Assembly (NCBI RefSeq): GCF_000212695.1
Contig: NC_015514.1
Coordinates: forward strand, 2,790,001 to 2,854,000
From: Cellulomonas fimi ATCC 484
Lineage (GTDB): Bacteria > Actinomycetota > Actinomycetes > Actinomycetales > Cellulomonadaceae
Direction of reading: 5' to 3'
DNA: 64,000 nt
A program made the position numbers and the translations under genes. Positions 1-11,714 of this stretch are shown piece after piece; position 1 is the stretch's first letter; each line of letters opens with the position of its first letter. A model generated the notes under the pieces. It was given only the letters and a program-made list of their open reading frames with translations, searched no databases and was not told where the DNA came from.

Positions 1-1902
1 CGGCTGGCCGGCGGGCCACACCCGCACGAACGTCACCTGCGACGTGCCGACGGCGGTGACGTTGAGCGCGACGGCCTTGGCGTTGTCGGGCACGCCGAAC
101 GAGCCCGTGACGTCGAGGTCCATGCGCGACGCCGGGCCGAGCGAGCCGCCGGTCGTGCGCGTGTCGAGCAGGCGTGCCGGTGTGACCGGGACGAAGCCGA
201 GGTCGCCGACGAGCGGGACGGGCTGCTCGGTGGGCGGGTTCTGGCTCCCGCTGAGCGTGACCGTGCCGCTCCACGGCTTGACCGTGCCGCCCGTGCTCTG
301 CTCGGTGCCGCTCAGGGTGAGGCGGTACGTGCCCGGCCCGACGACTCCGCCGGTCGCGTTCCGGCCGTCCCACGTCGCGATCGGTCCGCCGCTGCTCGAC
401 CCCGCGACGCCCGTGACGCGCCGCACCTCGTACCCGGTGAGCTGGTCGACGACCTGCAGCGTCCACGCGATCGTCGAGTTCACGCCGCCCTGCACGGTCA
501 CCGACGAGCCGATGGTCGCGCTCGTGGTGGACAGCGACGGGTTGACGAACGTCGCGCCGATGATCTGACGGGCCCGGGTGCGCAGCCAGCCGAGCGTCGA
601 GTAGCCGCGCTCGCCCGGGCACGCCGTGTAGGCGACGTCGCGGTGCCCGATGACGACGGGCAGAGCGAGCCACGTCCCCGCCGGGTAGCGGGAGTTCTCG
701 CCGCCGAGGGTCGTGTAGCCGATCGTGCTGGCGGGGTCGCGGTGGTACTGCGACATGCGCCACGCGATGAGCCAGGCGACGCTCTCCTGCTGGTTCGCGC
801 CGGGGGTCACCGAGCTGTAGTCGCCCAGCATGGAGATGCCGAGCGTCGCGGTGTTGAAGCCACCCGCGTGGACACCGATGACCGGCTCCGTCGCCGAGTT
901 GGCGCGGCCCTCGTAGATGTTGCCCCACTTGTCGACGAGGAAGTTGTAGCCGATGTCGCACCAGCCGCGCGCCTGCTGGTGGTACTGCTGGTCGCCGCGG
1001 ATCTGCGCCTTCGCCTCCTCGATCGTCGAGTAGGTGTTGGGGCCCGCCGTGTGGTGCACGACCGTCGCGAGCAGCGTCGAGGCCACGTCGGGCGCGCACA
1101 GCTGCGGTGCCGCACCCCAGCCGGAGCGCCACGTGATGCCGGGAGCCGGCACGAGTGTCGGCGTCACCGCGGTCGCGGTGGCGTCTCCCGTCGTCGTGGC
1201 GCTCGCCGTGCGCTCGACCGACCGGGACGCCTGGTCCTCGCCGCGTGCGTCCTGCGCCTCGTCCGTCGCCGGGTCGCCCACGAGCGCGATGCGGACGTCC
1301 GAGGGCACCTGCGCACCGTCGGCGAACGCGACCTGGACGTCCTGCGCGCCGCCGATCCAGACGGCCTCGGTCCCGGCGCGGACCTCGCGGCCCGCCTCGG
1401 CGGTGCCGGGGTCGGGCGTCACGCCGTCGCTCTCGAGCGGCATCCACGCCGACCAGTCGCCGTCCGTACGGGTGCGGACCTGCACCTCGACGTCCTGCGC
1501 GGCGGCGTCGGCCGGCCACGTGACGCCGAGCGTCTGGTACGGGTCGACCGGGACGGCGTCGCTCTCGACGCGCTCGCCGGCGCCCTGAGCCCCGGCCTCG
1601 ACGACGACCGCCTCGGGCAGCGCGTCCGACAGCTCCGGCTCCGGCACGGCGGTCGCCGCGGCCGGCGTCGTGTCGTCGACGACGACGGGCACCTCGTCGA
1701 CGACGAGGTCCTCCGCGCTCGGGACGGCCTCGCCGGCCACAGGGGCCGCGCCCTGCACCGCGACGGGCGCCGCGGACGTCGGTGGAGCAGCCGTCGCGGG
1801 TGGCGCGAGCCACCCCAGTCCCAGCACCACCGCGACCGTGGTCGCTGCCCCGGCGCGACCGCGCACCGTCGTCGTCGCCCCCGTGCGCCCGCGCACCGTC
1901 AT
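1..1902 (-). CDS. secreted N-acetylmuramoyl-L-alanine amidase (PGRP/amidase_2), 3' end off the window
   Basis: Reads leftwards from an ATG at 1902 preceded by GGGGGAGG; 634 codons lie in the window and the C-terminus is missing. The order is a signal peptide, a long Ala/Val/Asp-rich linker, an Ig-like stretch, then a type-2 amidase/peptidoglycan-recognition domain and a C-terminal module. Zinc-ligand motifs of the amidase fold are visible: VVHHTAGPNTYS in the middle of the protein and HRDVAYTACPG about 130 residues later. After the catalytic domain comes a FlgD-like beta-sandwich and then a VPVTPARLLDTR segment, the LDTR-type module that is repeated in the next gene. Such enzymes cleave the amide bond between muramic acid and the stem peptide outside the cell. 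The family is clear; the exact substrate and the role of the LDTR module (wall or glycan attachment?) are inference. Confidence 0.9.
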   Translation of the reverse strand, partial: MTVRGRTGATTTVRGRAGAATTVAVVLGLGWLAPPATAAPPTSAAPVAVQGAAPVAGEAVPSAEDLVVDEVPVVVDDTTPAAATAVPEPELSDALPEAVVVEAGAQGAGERVESDAVPVDPYQTLGVTWPADAAAQDVEVQVRTRTDGDWSAWMPLESDGVTPDPGTAEAGREVRAGTEAVWIGGAQDVQVAFADGAQVPSDVRIALVGDPATDEAQDARGEDQASRSVERTASATTTGDATATAVTPTLVPAPGITWRSGWGAAPQLCAPDVASTLLATVVHHTAGPNTYSTIEEAKAQIRGDQQYHQQARGWCDIGYNFLVDKWGNIYEGRANSATEPVIGVHAGGFNTATLGISMLGDYSSVTPGANQQESVAWLIAWRMSQYHRDPASTIGYTTLGGENSRYPAGTWLALPVVIGHRDVAYTACPGERGYSTLGWLRTRARQIIGATFVNPSLSTTSATIGSSVTVQGGVNSTIAWTLQVVDQLTGYEVRRVTGVAGSSSGGPIATWDGRNATGGVVGPGTYRLTLSGTEQSTGGTVKPWSGTVTLSGSQNPPTEQPVPLVGDLGFVPVTPARLLDTRTTGGSLGPASRMDLDVTGSFGVPDNAKAVALNVTAVGTSQVTFVRVWPAGQP

Positions 1903-2024
1903 CGTCGGACCTCCCCCGTCGCCACCCGGAAGTGGACCAGCCGGATGGCGGCGGGTCAAGGACCGACACCGAGGTCGTCCGATGTGGGCGTTTCCTCCTG
2001 GCGGGCGCCCCGGGGTGGAGGCCG

Positions 2025-5574
<3,550 letters not shown>

Positions 5575-5667
5575 CCCGCTCGACGCCCGCTCCGACGCCC
5601 GCCGACGCCCCGCGCGACGGCGGGCGTCGCCGCGTCCGAGACGTCCGGGACGTCCGTCCGGACCCGG

Positions 5668-5673
5668 TAGTGT
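5668..5673 (+). promoter_or_regulatory. probable -10 box of the methyltransferase gene
   Basis: TAGTGT matches TANNNT, about 50 bases before the chosen GTG start. Confidence 0.35.
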
Positions 5674-5722
5674 GACGCCCCGCAGGAGCGCGGACGGCGA
5701 TGGCCCGCGCAGGGAACGGACG

Positions 5723-6649
5723 GTGGCAGGCATGGGCGAGGCGACGACGATCGACAACGACGGCGAGCGCATGGTGCCCGAGCTCCACCGCCCCTCGCTG
5801 ATGTACGCGGAGCACGTCACGCGCTACGTGGCGGCCGCCGAGCTGGTGCGCGGCAAGCGGGTCCTCGACATCGCGAGCGGCTCGGGCTACGGCGGGCACC
5901 TCCTCGCCGAGACCGCCGCGTCGGTCGTGGGCGTCGACGTGAGCGCGCAGGCGGTCGCGTACGCGCAGGAGAAGTTCGCGCGCGACAACCTCGAGTTCCG
6001 GCAGGGCGACGCGACCCAGATCCCGTTGGACGACGCGAGCGTGGACGTCGTCACGACCTTCGAGACCATCGAGCACGTCGAGGACTACCGGGCGTTCGTC
6101 GCCGAGATCGACCGTGTGCTGGCCCCGGGCGGCGTCGCGATCATCTCCACGCCGAACGACCTCGAGTTCATCGAGGGCAACCACTACCACCTGCACGAGT
6201 TCGTGTACGACGAGCTGCTGGACCTGGTCAAGGACCGGTTCCCGCACGTGCGTCCCTTCTTCCAGGCGACGTGGAAGGCCGTCGCCGTGGCGGACGAGAA
6301 GGCGCTCGCGTCCGAGGGCCCCGTGGACCTGCAGGTGACGAACCTCGCGCCGCTCGAGCGCGACCAGTACCTGTACTTCTACCTGGTGTGCGGCCGCGAG
6401 GAGGCGGACGCCGACGTGCCGGTGCCGCAGCTGCTCGCGCTGGGCGGGCACTGGTCCGACCGGCAGGTGCAGGAGCAGGACCTGCGCCTCATCGCCACGA
6501 TGGACGCCCTGCACGCCGAGATCGCCGCGCTCGCCGCCGAGCGCGACCGCCTGGCGCAGGACGTGCGCACGATCACGGCGACGAAGTCCTACCGCGTCGC
6601 GCGCGGGGCCTCACGCATCCTCGGCCGCACCCGCCGCCGCCCGTCCTGA
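5723..6649 (+). CDS. class I SAM-dependent methyltransferase with C-terminal coiled coil
   Basis: About 308 residues. The Rossmann methyltransferase core is at residues 40-150: motif I VLDIASGSGYGG, an acidic residue after VVGVD, and post-motifs ETIEHVEDY and LAPGGVAIISTPN. The last 60 residues are a helical, charged stretch (AEIAALAAERDRLAQDV) ending in TATKSYRVARG, a tail common in methyltransferases and glycosyltransferases of surface polysaccharide clusters. I prefer the GTG at 5723, which has AGGGAA 6 bases upstream; the ATG at 5732 is in frame but has no good ribosome site. Between rmlB and a glycosyltransferase/exporter set it probably methylates a sugar or lipid-linked glycan, but the acceptor cannot be read from sequence. 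Confidence 0.8.
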   Translation: MAGMGEATTIDNDGERMVPELHRPSLMYAEHVTRYVAAAELVRGKRVLDIASGSGYGGHLLAETAASVVGVDVSAQAVAYAQEKFARDNLEFRQGDATQIPLDDASVDVVTTFETIEHVEDYRAFVAEIDRVLAPGGVAIISTPNDLEFIEGNHYHLHEFVYDELLDLVKDRFPHVRPFFQATWKAVAVADEKALASEGPVDLQVTNLAPLERDQYLYFYLVCGREEADADVPVPQLLALGGHWSDRQVQEQDLRLIATMDALHAEIAALAAERDRLAQDVRTITATKSYRVARGASRILGRTRRRPS

Positions 6650-6674
6650 CGCGGTTGCCCGTCGGGCGGACGCT

Positions 6675-6707
6675 CGTCCGTCCCGACGGGGGCTGTCGGG
6701 ACGGACG
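6675..6707. terminator. intrinsic hairpin between convergent methyltransferase and glycosyltransferase genes
   Basis: A perfect 13-bp stem (6675-6687 with 6695-6707) closes a 7-base loop between two converging genes. No U-run follows, which is usual in this GC range. It probably works in both directions. Confidence 0.7.
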
Positions 6708-6740
6708 TCGGTCGCGGGGACGCCGCCGTGCGGCGGCGCG

Positions 6741-8126
6741 TCAGCGGGCGGCGCGGCGGCGCTGCAGGCGCGCGACGACCTTGCGGCCGGTGTGCCGCAC
6801 GCCGCCGGAACGCAGGTGCCGCACCGTCGTGCGAGCGGCCAGGCGCACACGCCCGACGAGAGAGGCAGCGGGCTCCGTGCGACCGCCGGGACCGGGGGCC
6901 GCGGCCAGCCGGCCGGCGTCCGGGGCGCGCCGGGCGTCGGCGCAGACCGCCCCGATCGGCTCGAGCACGCGTGACCACCTGAACCGCTCGGCCACCGCGC
7001 GCACGCGCTCGCTCGTGCGTGCCCGCTCGTCGCCGTCGAGCAGGAGCTCGGCGAGCGCGTCGGCGAGCGCGTCGACGTCACGTGCGGGGACGGTCCGCCC
7101 CAGACGCTCGGACTCCACCAGGGGCGCGAACGCGTCGCCGTCGGTGCCGACGACCGGCAGCCCCGCCCACAGGTAGTCGAGCACGCGGGTGCGGAACGAG
7201 AACTCCGTCTCGATCCCCGGCAGGTGGCACGTGACGCCGACGTCGGCGTCGAGCAGGTAGTCCACCCGGCGGTCGTACGGCACCCACTCCTCGTTGAAGA
7301 AGACGTGGGTGCCCAGCAGGCCGAGCTCGCTCGTCAGGGCCCGCAGCTCACGCGCGACACGCATCTCGGGGACGTCGGGGTTGGGGTGCCGCATGCCGAG
7401 GAACAGCAGCCGGACGTTCGGGACGCGCTCGCGCACCCGGTCGACGGCGCGGACCAGGGTCAGCGGATCGAACCAGTTGTACACGCCGCCGCCCCACAGG
7501 AGCACCAGGTCGTCCTCGCCGATGCCCGGGACGACGCCCTTGATCGCGGGGGCGCTGCGCCGGGGCGCCACGTCCGAGATCCCGAACGGCACGAGCCGGA
7601 CCAGCTCGGCGAGCCCCGGGTCGGCGTCGTAGGTCAGGGGGTTGATCCGGCCCGCGGCGGCCAGGTGGCCGATCCACAGGTCGCGCTGCCGCGCCGAGGC
7701 GCACAGGAACACGTCGCCGCGGGAGACCTGCGCGTCGAGCTCGCGCAGCGCGGCAGCCAGCGACGCGTCGCGCGCCGCGAGGTCCTGGTCGCGCTGCACC
7801 TCGAGGCTCTCGATGTGGAACGGGTCGTACAGGTCGACCACGAGGACGACGTCCGCCTCGCGCAGCCACGGGAACGTCGCCGCGACGTACCCCTGCAGGA
7901 TCACGACGTCGGCCCAGTCGACGACCTCGCGGAAGTCGGGGACACCGATCCGCTCGGTGCGGAACCCGTCGCCGGACCGCGTGCACTCCGCGAACGTCAC
8001 GAGGCGCACGTCGTGGTCGGGCGCGAGGTACGAGGAGATCTCCCAGGCCCGGATCGCGGGACCCGCCATCTGCTCGGCCAGGCGGTCGAGCGTGACGACC
8101 GCGACGCGCCGCCTCGTGCCGCTCAC
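6741..8126 (-). CDS. glycosyltransferase, GT-B fold (group 1/GT4-like)
   Basis: 461 residues. The start is a GTG at 8126 that overlaps the TGA of the ATP-binding protein gene (GTGA), with GGAGGT 6 bases upstream inside that gene, so translation is coupled. The C-terminal half has the nucleotide-sugar part of a GT-B enzyme: VLLWGGGVYNWFDP, VRLLFLGMRHPNPD and, near residue 335, EFSFRTRVLDYLWAGLPVV, the usual E-x7-E-like donor region in modified form. The N-terminal half carries the acceptor domain. The last 60 residues are Arg/Ala-rich and possibly membrane-associating. Downstream of Wzm/Wzt it most likely elongates or modifies the exported glycan. Donor and linkage are unknown. Confidence 0.85.
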   Translation of the reverse strand: MSGTRRRVAVVTLDRLAEQMAGPAIRAWEISSYLAPDHDVRLVTFAECTRSGDGFRTERIGVPDFREVVDWADVVILQGYVAATFPWLREADVVLVVDLYDPFHIESLEVQRDQDLAARDASLAAALRELDAQVSRGDVFLCASARQRDLWIGHLAAAGRINPLTYDADPGLAELVRLVPFGISDVAPRRSAPAIKGVVPGIGEDDLVLLWGGGVYNWFDPLTLVRAVDRVRERVPNVRLLFLGMRHPNPDVPEMRVARELRALTSELGLLGTHVFFNEEWVPYDRRVDYLLDADVGVTCHLPGIETEFSFRTRVLDYLWAGLPVVGTDGDAFAPLVESERLGRTVPARDVDALADALAELLLDGDERARTSERVRAVAERFRWSRVLEPIGAVCADARRAPDAGRLAAAPGPGGRTEPAASLVGRVRLAARTTVRHLRSGGVRHTGRKVVARLQRRRAAR

Positions 8127-9334
8127 GACGACACCTCCGGGCCCGTGGTCACGGGCGCGGCCCAGTCGGCGGGGAGCGCCAGGTACCCGCCCGACCAGTG
8201 CCGGGCCCCCGCGTCGACCGTGAAGCGCACCACGTCGCGCACGTGGTCGATCGAGTGGGTCGTCGTCTCGTCCGTGATCGCGGCCGTGACGATGTAGTCG
8301 CCCGGGTGCAGCTGGATCGAGGGCAGCACGCACTCGATGACGTCGTCCCCGTCGAGCGAGGCGACGGGCGCGCCGGCGTCACGCGTGTTCGTCGCCGCGA
8401 GGTAGGTCCCGTCGAGCGCCTCGACGGCGAACCCGACGACGGGCCGCTCGACGCGCGTCGTGGCGGACACGTGCAGGCGCAGCGTCGCGGGCTCCCCCAC
8501 GACCAGGCGGTCGTGCCCGGCGGGCGGCACGACCTCGACGCGCGTGACGCGCGCCTCGCCGCTGCCCGTGTGCACGACGCCGCCGAGGACGGCCCGGCCG
8601 TCGCCGCCGCGCGTCGACTCCTCGTACTTCTCCAGGACGTCCGAGGCCCGGCCGACGGACTGGACGTGCCCGTGCGACAGCCACACCGCCTGGTCGGCCA
8701 TCGCGCGCACCGACGGCAGCGAGTGCGACACGAGGACGACCGTGCGGCCCTCCCGGTTCAGCGACGCGAACTTCTCGGTGCACTTGGCCTGGAACGCCGT
8801 GTCGCCGACCGCGAGGACCTCGTCGACCAGCAGGATCTCCGGCTCGACGTTGATCGCGACGGAGAACCCGAGCCGGACGTACATGCCGGACGAGTAGTTC
8901 TTCACCGGCTGGTCGATGAACTGCTCGACGCCGGAGAAGTCGACGATCTCGTCGAACTTGCGGTCGATGTCCCGGCGCGACATGCCGAGGATCGAGCCGT
9001 TGAGGTAGACGTTGTCCCGGCCGGACAGCTCGGGGTGGAAGCCCGAGCCGACCTCGAGCAGCGCCGCGACCTTGCCGTTCATGGTGATGGTCCCCGCGTC
9101 GGGCACGAGGATCTGCGCCATGCACTTGAGCAGCGTCGACTTGCCGGAGCCGTTGTCCCCGACGAGCGCGAACGTCGACGACTCGGGGATGGCGAAGGAG
9201 ACGTCGTCGAGCGCGAGGAAGTCCTCGTACGTCCCGCGCGAGCGGCGCATGACGGCCGACTTCAGCGTCTGGTTCCGCTCGTGGTAGACGCGGAAGTGCT
9301 TCGAGATGCCCTCGACGGTGATCGCGTCGGTCAT
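8123..9334 (-). CDS. wzt: polysaccharide ABC exporter ATP-binding subunit (Wzt-like) with C-terminal glycan-binding domain
   Basis: 403 residues. The ATPase is at residues 5-245: Walker A GDNGSGKST, signature YSSGMYVRLGFS, Walker B EILLVDEVLAVGD and H-loop VLVSHS. This is the arrangement of the Wzt/TagH branch that exports O-antigen, teichoic acid or similar glycans. Residues about 255-395 form an extra beta-sandwich of the kind that, in Wzt proteins, recognises the capped end of the glycan chain. The ATG at 9334 shares one base with the stop of the permease gene. Works with the permease upstream to flip an undecaprenyl-linked polymer across the membrane. The substrate is inferred from context only. 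Confidence 0.93.
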   Translation of the reverse strand: MTDAITVEGISKHFRVYHERNQTLKSAVMRRSRGTYEDFLALDDVSFAIPESSTFALVGDNGSGKSTLLKCMAQILVPDAGTITMNGKVAALLEVGSGFHPELSGRDNVYLNGSILGMSRRDIDRKFDEIVDFSGVEQFIDQPVKNYSSGMYVRLGFSVAINVEPEILLVDEVLAVGDTAFQAKCTEKFASLNREGRTVVLVSHSLPSVRAMADQAVWLSHGHVQSVGRASDVLEKYEESTRGGDGRAVLGGVVHTGSGEARVTRVEVVPPAGHDRLVVGEPATLRLHVSATTRVERPVVGFAVEALDGTYLAATNTRDAGAPVASLDGDDVIECVLPSIQLHPGDYIVTAAITDETTTHSIDHVRDVVRFTVDAGARHWSGGYLALPADWAAPVTTGPEVSS

Positions 9335-10167
9335 CAGAGCACCTCCGCCAGTCCGCGCTGACGCCGCTGGAACACGAGGCTGCCGACGACGAGCGCGACG
9401 GCGGCCCACACCACGCACTCGACGGCGGTGCCCCACTGCGGGAGCCGGTTGTCGTACAGCAGGTCGCGGAACACCTCGGAGAACCCCTCCATGGGGTTGA
9501 GCTTGTAGACGTCGAGGATGGTCACGTCGCCCACGATCGGCCCGGCGGCCTCGGCCCGGCGCTCGACCTCGGACAGCGGGTACAGGATCGGGGTCAGGTA
9601 GAACCACACCTGGAACAGGATCGTGACGAGGTGCTGCATGTCGCGGAAGTACGCGTTCGCCACCGAGAGCAGCAGCGCGACGCCGAGCGAGAAGGCGAAC
9701 AGGACCGCCATCGCGAGCACCACGAGCGGCAGGAACGGCAGCGGCTGACCGCCGACCAGCAGGATCGCGACGACGAGCACGGCCATCTCGATCGCCCACG
9801 TGTACGACGTGGCCAGCGCGTTCGAGACGACGAGCGTGGAGCGCGGGAAGTACACCTTCTTGATGAGGTTCTCGTTGGCGACGAGCGAGGACATGCCACC
9901 GGTCACGACGCCCGTGAAGAACGTCCACGGCAGCAGTGCGCACATGAGCCAGACCGCGAAGACGTCCACGCCGCTCGGGTCGCCGGGGCCCGGGTCGATC
10001 CGGATGATCACGGAGAAGACCAGCGTGTAGACGAGCATCTGCGCGAGCGGGTTGGCGAGCGACCAGAGCTGTCCCAGGGCGGTCCTCTTGTACTTGCCCT
10101 TGACCTCGCGACGGGTCAGGTTGACGAGGAGCTCGCGCGACGCGCGGACGTCGGCGATGAGACTCAC
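9334..10167 (-). CDS. wzm: polysaccharide ABC exporter permease (Wzm-like, ABC-2 type)
   Basis: 277 residues with about six membrane segments. I start it at the GTG at 10167, which has GGAGGT just upstream and gives SLIADVRASRELLVNLTRR, the typical cytosolic opening of ABC-2 exporters. Motifs seen: KGKYKRTALGQLWSLANPL, LIKKVYFPRSTLV and YFRDMQHLV before LYPLSEV, all typical of Wzm/TagG. It is the first gene of a three-gene overlapping operon (permease, ATPase, glycosyltransferase) and forms the membrane channel of the exporter. Confidence 0.93.
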   Translation of the reverse strand: MSLIADVRASRELLVNLTRREVKGKYKRTALGQLWSLANPLAQMLVYTLVFSVIIRIDPGPGDPSGVDVFAVWLMCALLPWTFFTGVVTGGMSSLVANENLIKKVYFPRSTLVVSNALATSYTWAIEMAVLVVAILLVGGQPLPFLPLVVLAMAVLFAFSLGVALLLSVANAYFRDMQHLVTILFQVWFYLTPILYPLSEVERRAEAAGPIVGDVTILDVYKLNPMEGFSEVFRDLLYDNRLPQWGTAVECVVWAAVALVVGSLVFQRRQRGLAEVL

Positions 10168-10426
10168 GGGACCTCCGGAAGCGGATGGGTGGACGCACGC
10201 CCCGACCCGCCGCGCACGCCGCGGTCGGCGGCGGCCCAGGATAACCCGGGCCGATCGCCCGCCGGTGCGGTCCCGGACGCTGCTCCGTCCGGGCGACCCG
10301 CCCGCGCCGGGCCCGCCGCGTGACCACGCGGCACGACGCGGCACGGGGTGGCCCGGGAGCCGTGATCTGCACGAATCCTCCACGCCACCCCTGCCCGGGC
10401 TCCGCCGCCCCGCGCGGCGGTGCTCC

Positions 10427-10432
10427 TACCAT
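10427..10432 (+). promoter_or_regulatory. -10 box placing transcription start on the GTG of the first LCP gene (leaderless)
   Basis: TACCAT lies exactly 6 bases before the GTG at 10439, so the transcript should begin on the start codon. No Shine-Dalgarno sequence is present, which agrees. The remaining divergent gap to the permease gene (10168-10426) shows no other clear signal. Confidence 0.6.
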
Positions 10433-10438
10433 CGTGGG

Positions 10439-11701
10439 GTGCCGACCCGTCATGCCGCCGTCCCGCGCCCTCGTGCCGCACGGCACTCGCGCCGCGTGCG
10501 CCCGCACCACGCCCTGCGCAACGTCGCGCTCGTGACGACGGCGATCCTCGCCTTCGGCGTGACCGGTGCGGCCGCGACGGTCCAGAAGCTCCAGGGGAAC
10601 ATCGACCGCGTGGACGTCTCCGACCTCGTCGGTGCCGCGCCCAAGCCGAGCGTCACGACGACCCCGGACCCGGACGACCCGAACGCGGGCATGCCCGTCA
10701 ACATCCTCGTGCTCGGCTCGGACCAGCGCGACGGGGTGAACGCCGAGATCGCGGGCGCGGTCGCCGGCATGCGGTCGGACACGGCGATCGTCGTGCACAT
10801 CTCGGCGGACCGGCAGCGGGTCGAGCTCGTCTCGATCCCCCGCGACTCCCTCGTCGACATCCCGTCGTGCCAGATGTCGAACGGCAAGACCTCGCGCGCG
10901 AAGACCGCCATGTTCAACGAGGCGTTCGCGACGGGCTGGGACATGGGCGGGGACATGGCGTCGGCCGCCGCGTGCACCATCCGCACCGTGCAGGAGAACA
11001 CCGGCGTCCCGATCGACCACTTCGTCGTCGTCGACTTCAGCGGGTTCCAGTCGATGATCGACGCGATCGGCGGCGTCCCGATCTGCATCCCGAACGACAT
11101 GAAGGACTCGTACTCCGGCCTCGACCTCAAGGCCGGCAACCAGGTGCTCAACGGCCCGGCGGCTCTCGCGTTCGCCCGCGCCCGGCACGGCAAGGGCGTC
11201 GGCGACGGGTCCGACATCAACCGCATCGGCAACCAGCAGCGTCTGGCCGCCGCGATCGTGCAGACCGTCCTGTCGAAGAACGTCCTCACCGACGTCCCGC
11301 AGCTCGTCGGGTTCCTCAACGCCGCGACCAGCTCGCTGACCACGGACTCCGAGTTCTCGTCGAGTGCGATGGTCGGCCTCGCCTACAACATGCGGTCCAT
11401 CAGCAGTGGCAACATCACCTTCATGACCGTGCCGTGGGCCCCCGCGAAGAGCGACCCCAACCGCGTCGAGTGGACGTCGGCCGCCGCGACCATGTGGGGC
11501 AACATCGCCGCCGACCTGCCCGCGCTCGGCACGCCCGAGGTCCCGGCCACTCCGACGGCGCCGACGACGACCGCACCGACGGCGGGGGCGACCCAGGCAC
11601 CCCCGGTCGCGGAGACGCCCGTGACACCCACGCCCACCGAGACGAAGAAGGCCGGGCGCGAGGCGTTCACCGCGGGCGACACGACCGCGGTGTGCGGATG
11701 A
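10439..11701 (+). CDS. LytR-CpsA-Psr family cell-wall glycopolymer ligase
   Basis: 420 residues. A basic cytosolic tail is followed by one membrane segment (NVALVTTAILAFGVTGAAA) and an extracellular LCP domain at about residues 85-330, with NILVLGSDQRD, RSDTAIVVHISADRQ, SIPRDSLVDIP, GGVPICIP and LAFARARHG. The conserved Arg and Asp residues that bind the polyprenyl pyrophosphate are present. The last 70 residues are Pro/Thr-rich. LCP enzymes transfer undecaprenyl-linked polymers to peptidoglycan or, in mycolata, arabinogalactan. It diverges from the exporter operon and precedes a second LCP gene by 13 bases, so it probably attaches the polymer that Wzm/Wzt exports. Confidence 0.92.
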   Translation: MPTRHAAVPRPRAARHSRRVRPHHALRNVALVTTAILAFGVTGAAATVQKLQGNIDRVDVSDLVGAAPKPSVTTTPDPDDPNAGMPVNILVLGSDQRDGVNAEIAGAVAGMRSDTAIVVHISADRQRVELVSIPRDSLVDIPSCQMSNGKTSRAKTAMFNEAFATGWDMGGDMASAAACTIRTVQENTGVPIDHFVVVDFSGFQSMIDAIGGVPICIPNDMKDSYSGLDLKAGNQVLNGPAALAFARARHGKGVGDGSDINRIGNQQRLAAAIVQTVLSKNVLTDVPQLVGFLNAATSSLTTDSEFSSSAMVGLAYNMRSISSGNITFMTVPWAPAKSDPNRVEWTSAAATMWGNIAADLPALGTPEVPATPTAPTTTAPTAGATQAPPVAETPVTPTPTETKKAGREAFTAGDTTAVCG

Positions 11702-11714
11702 CGGCGGAGGCCCC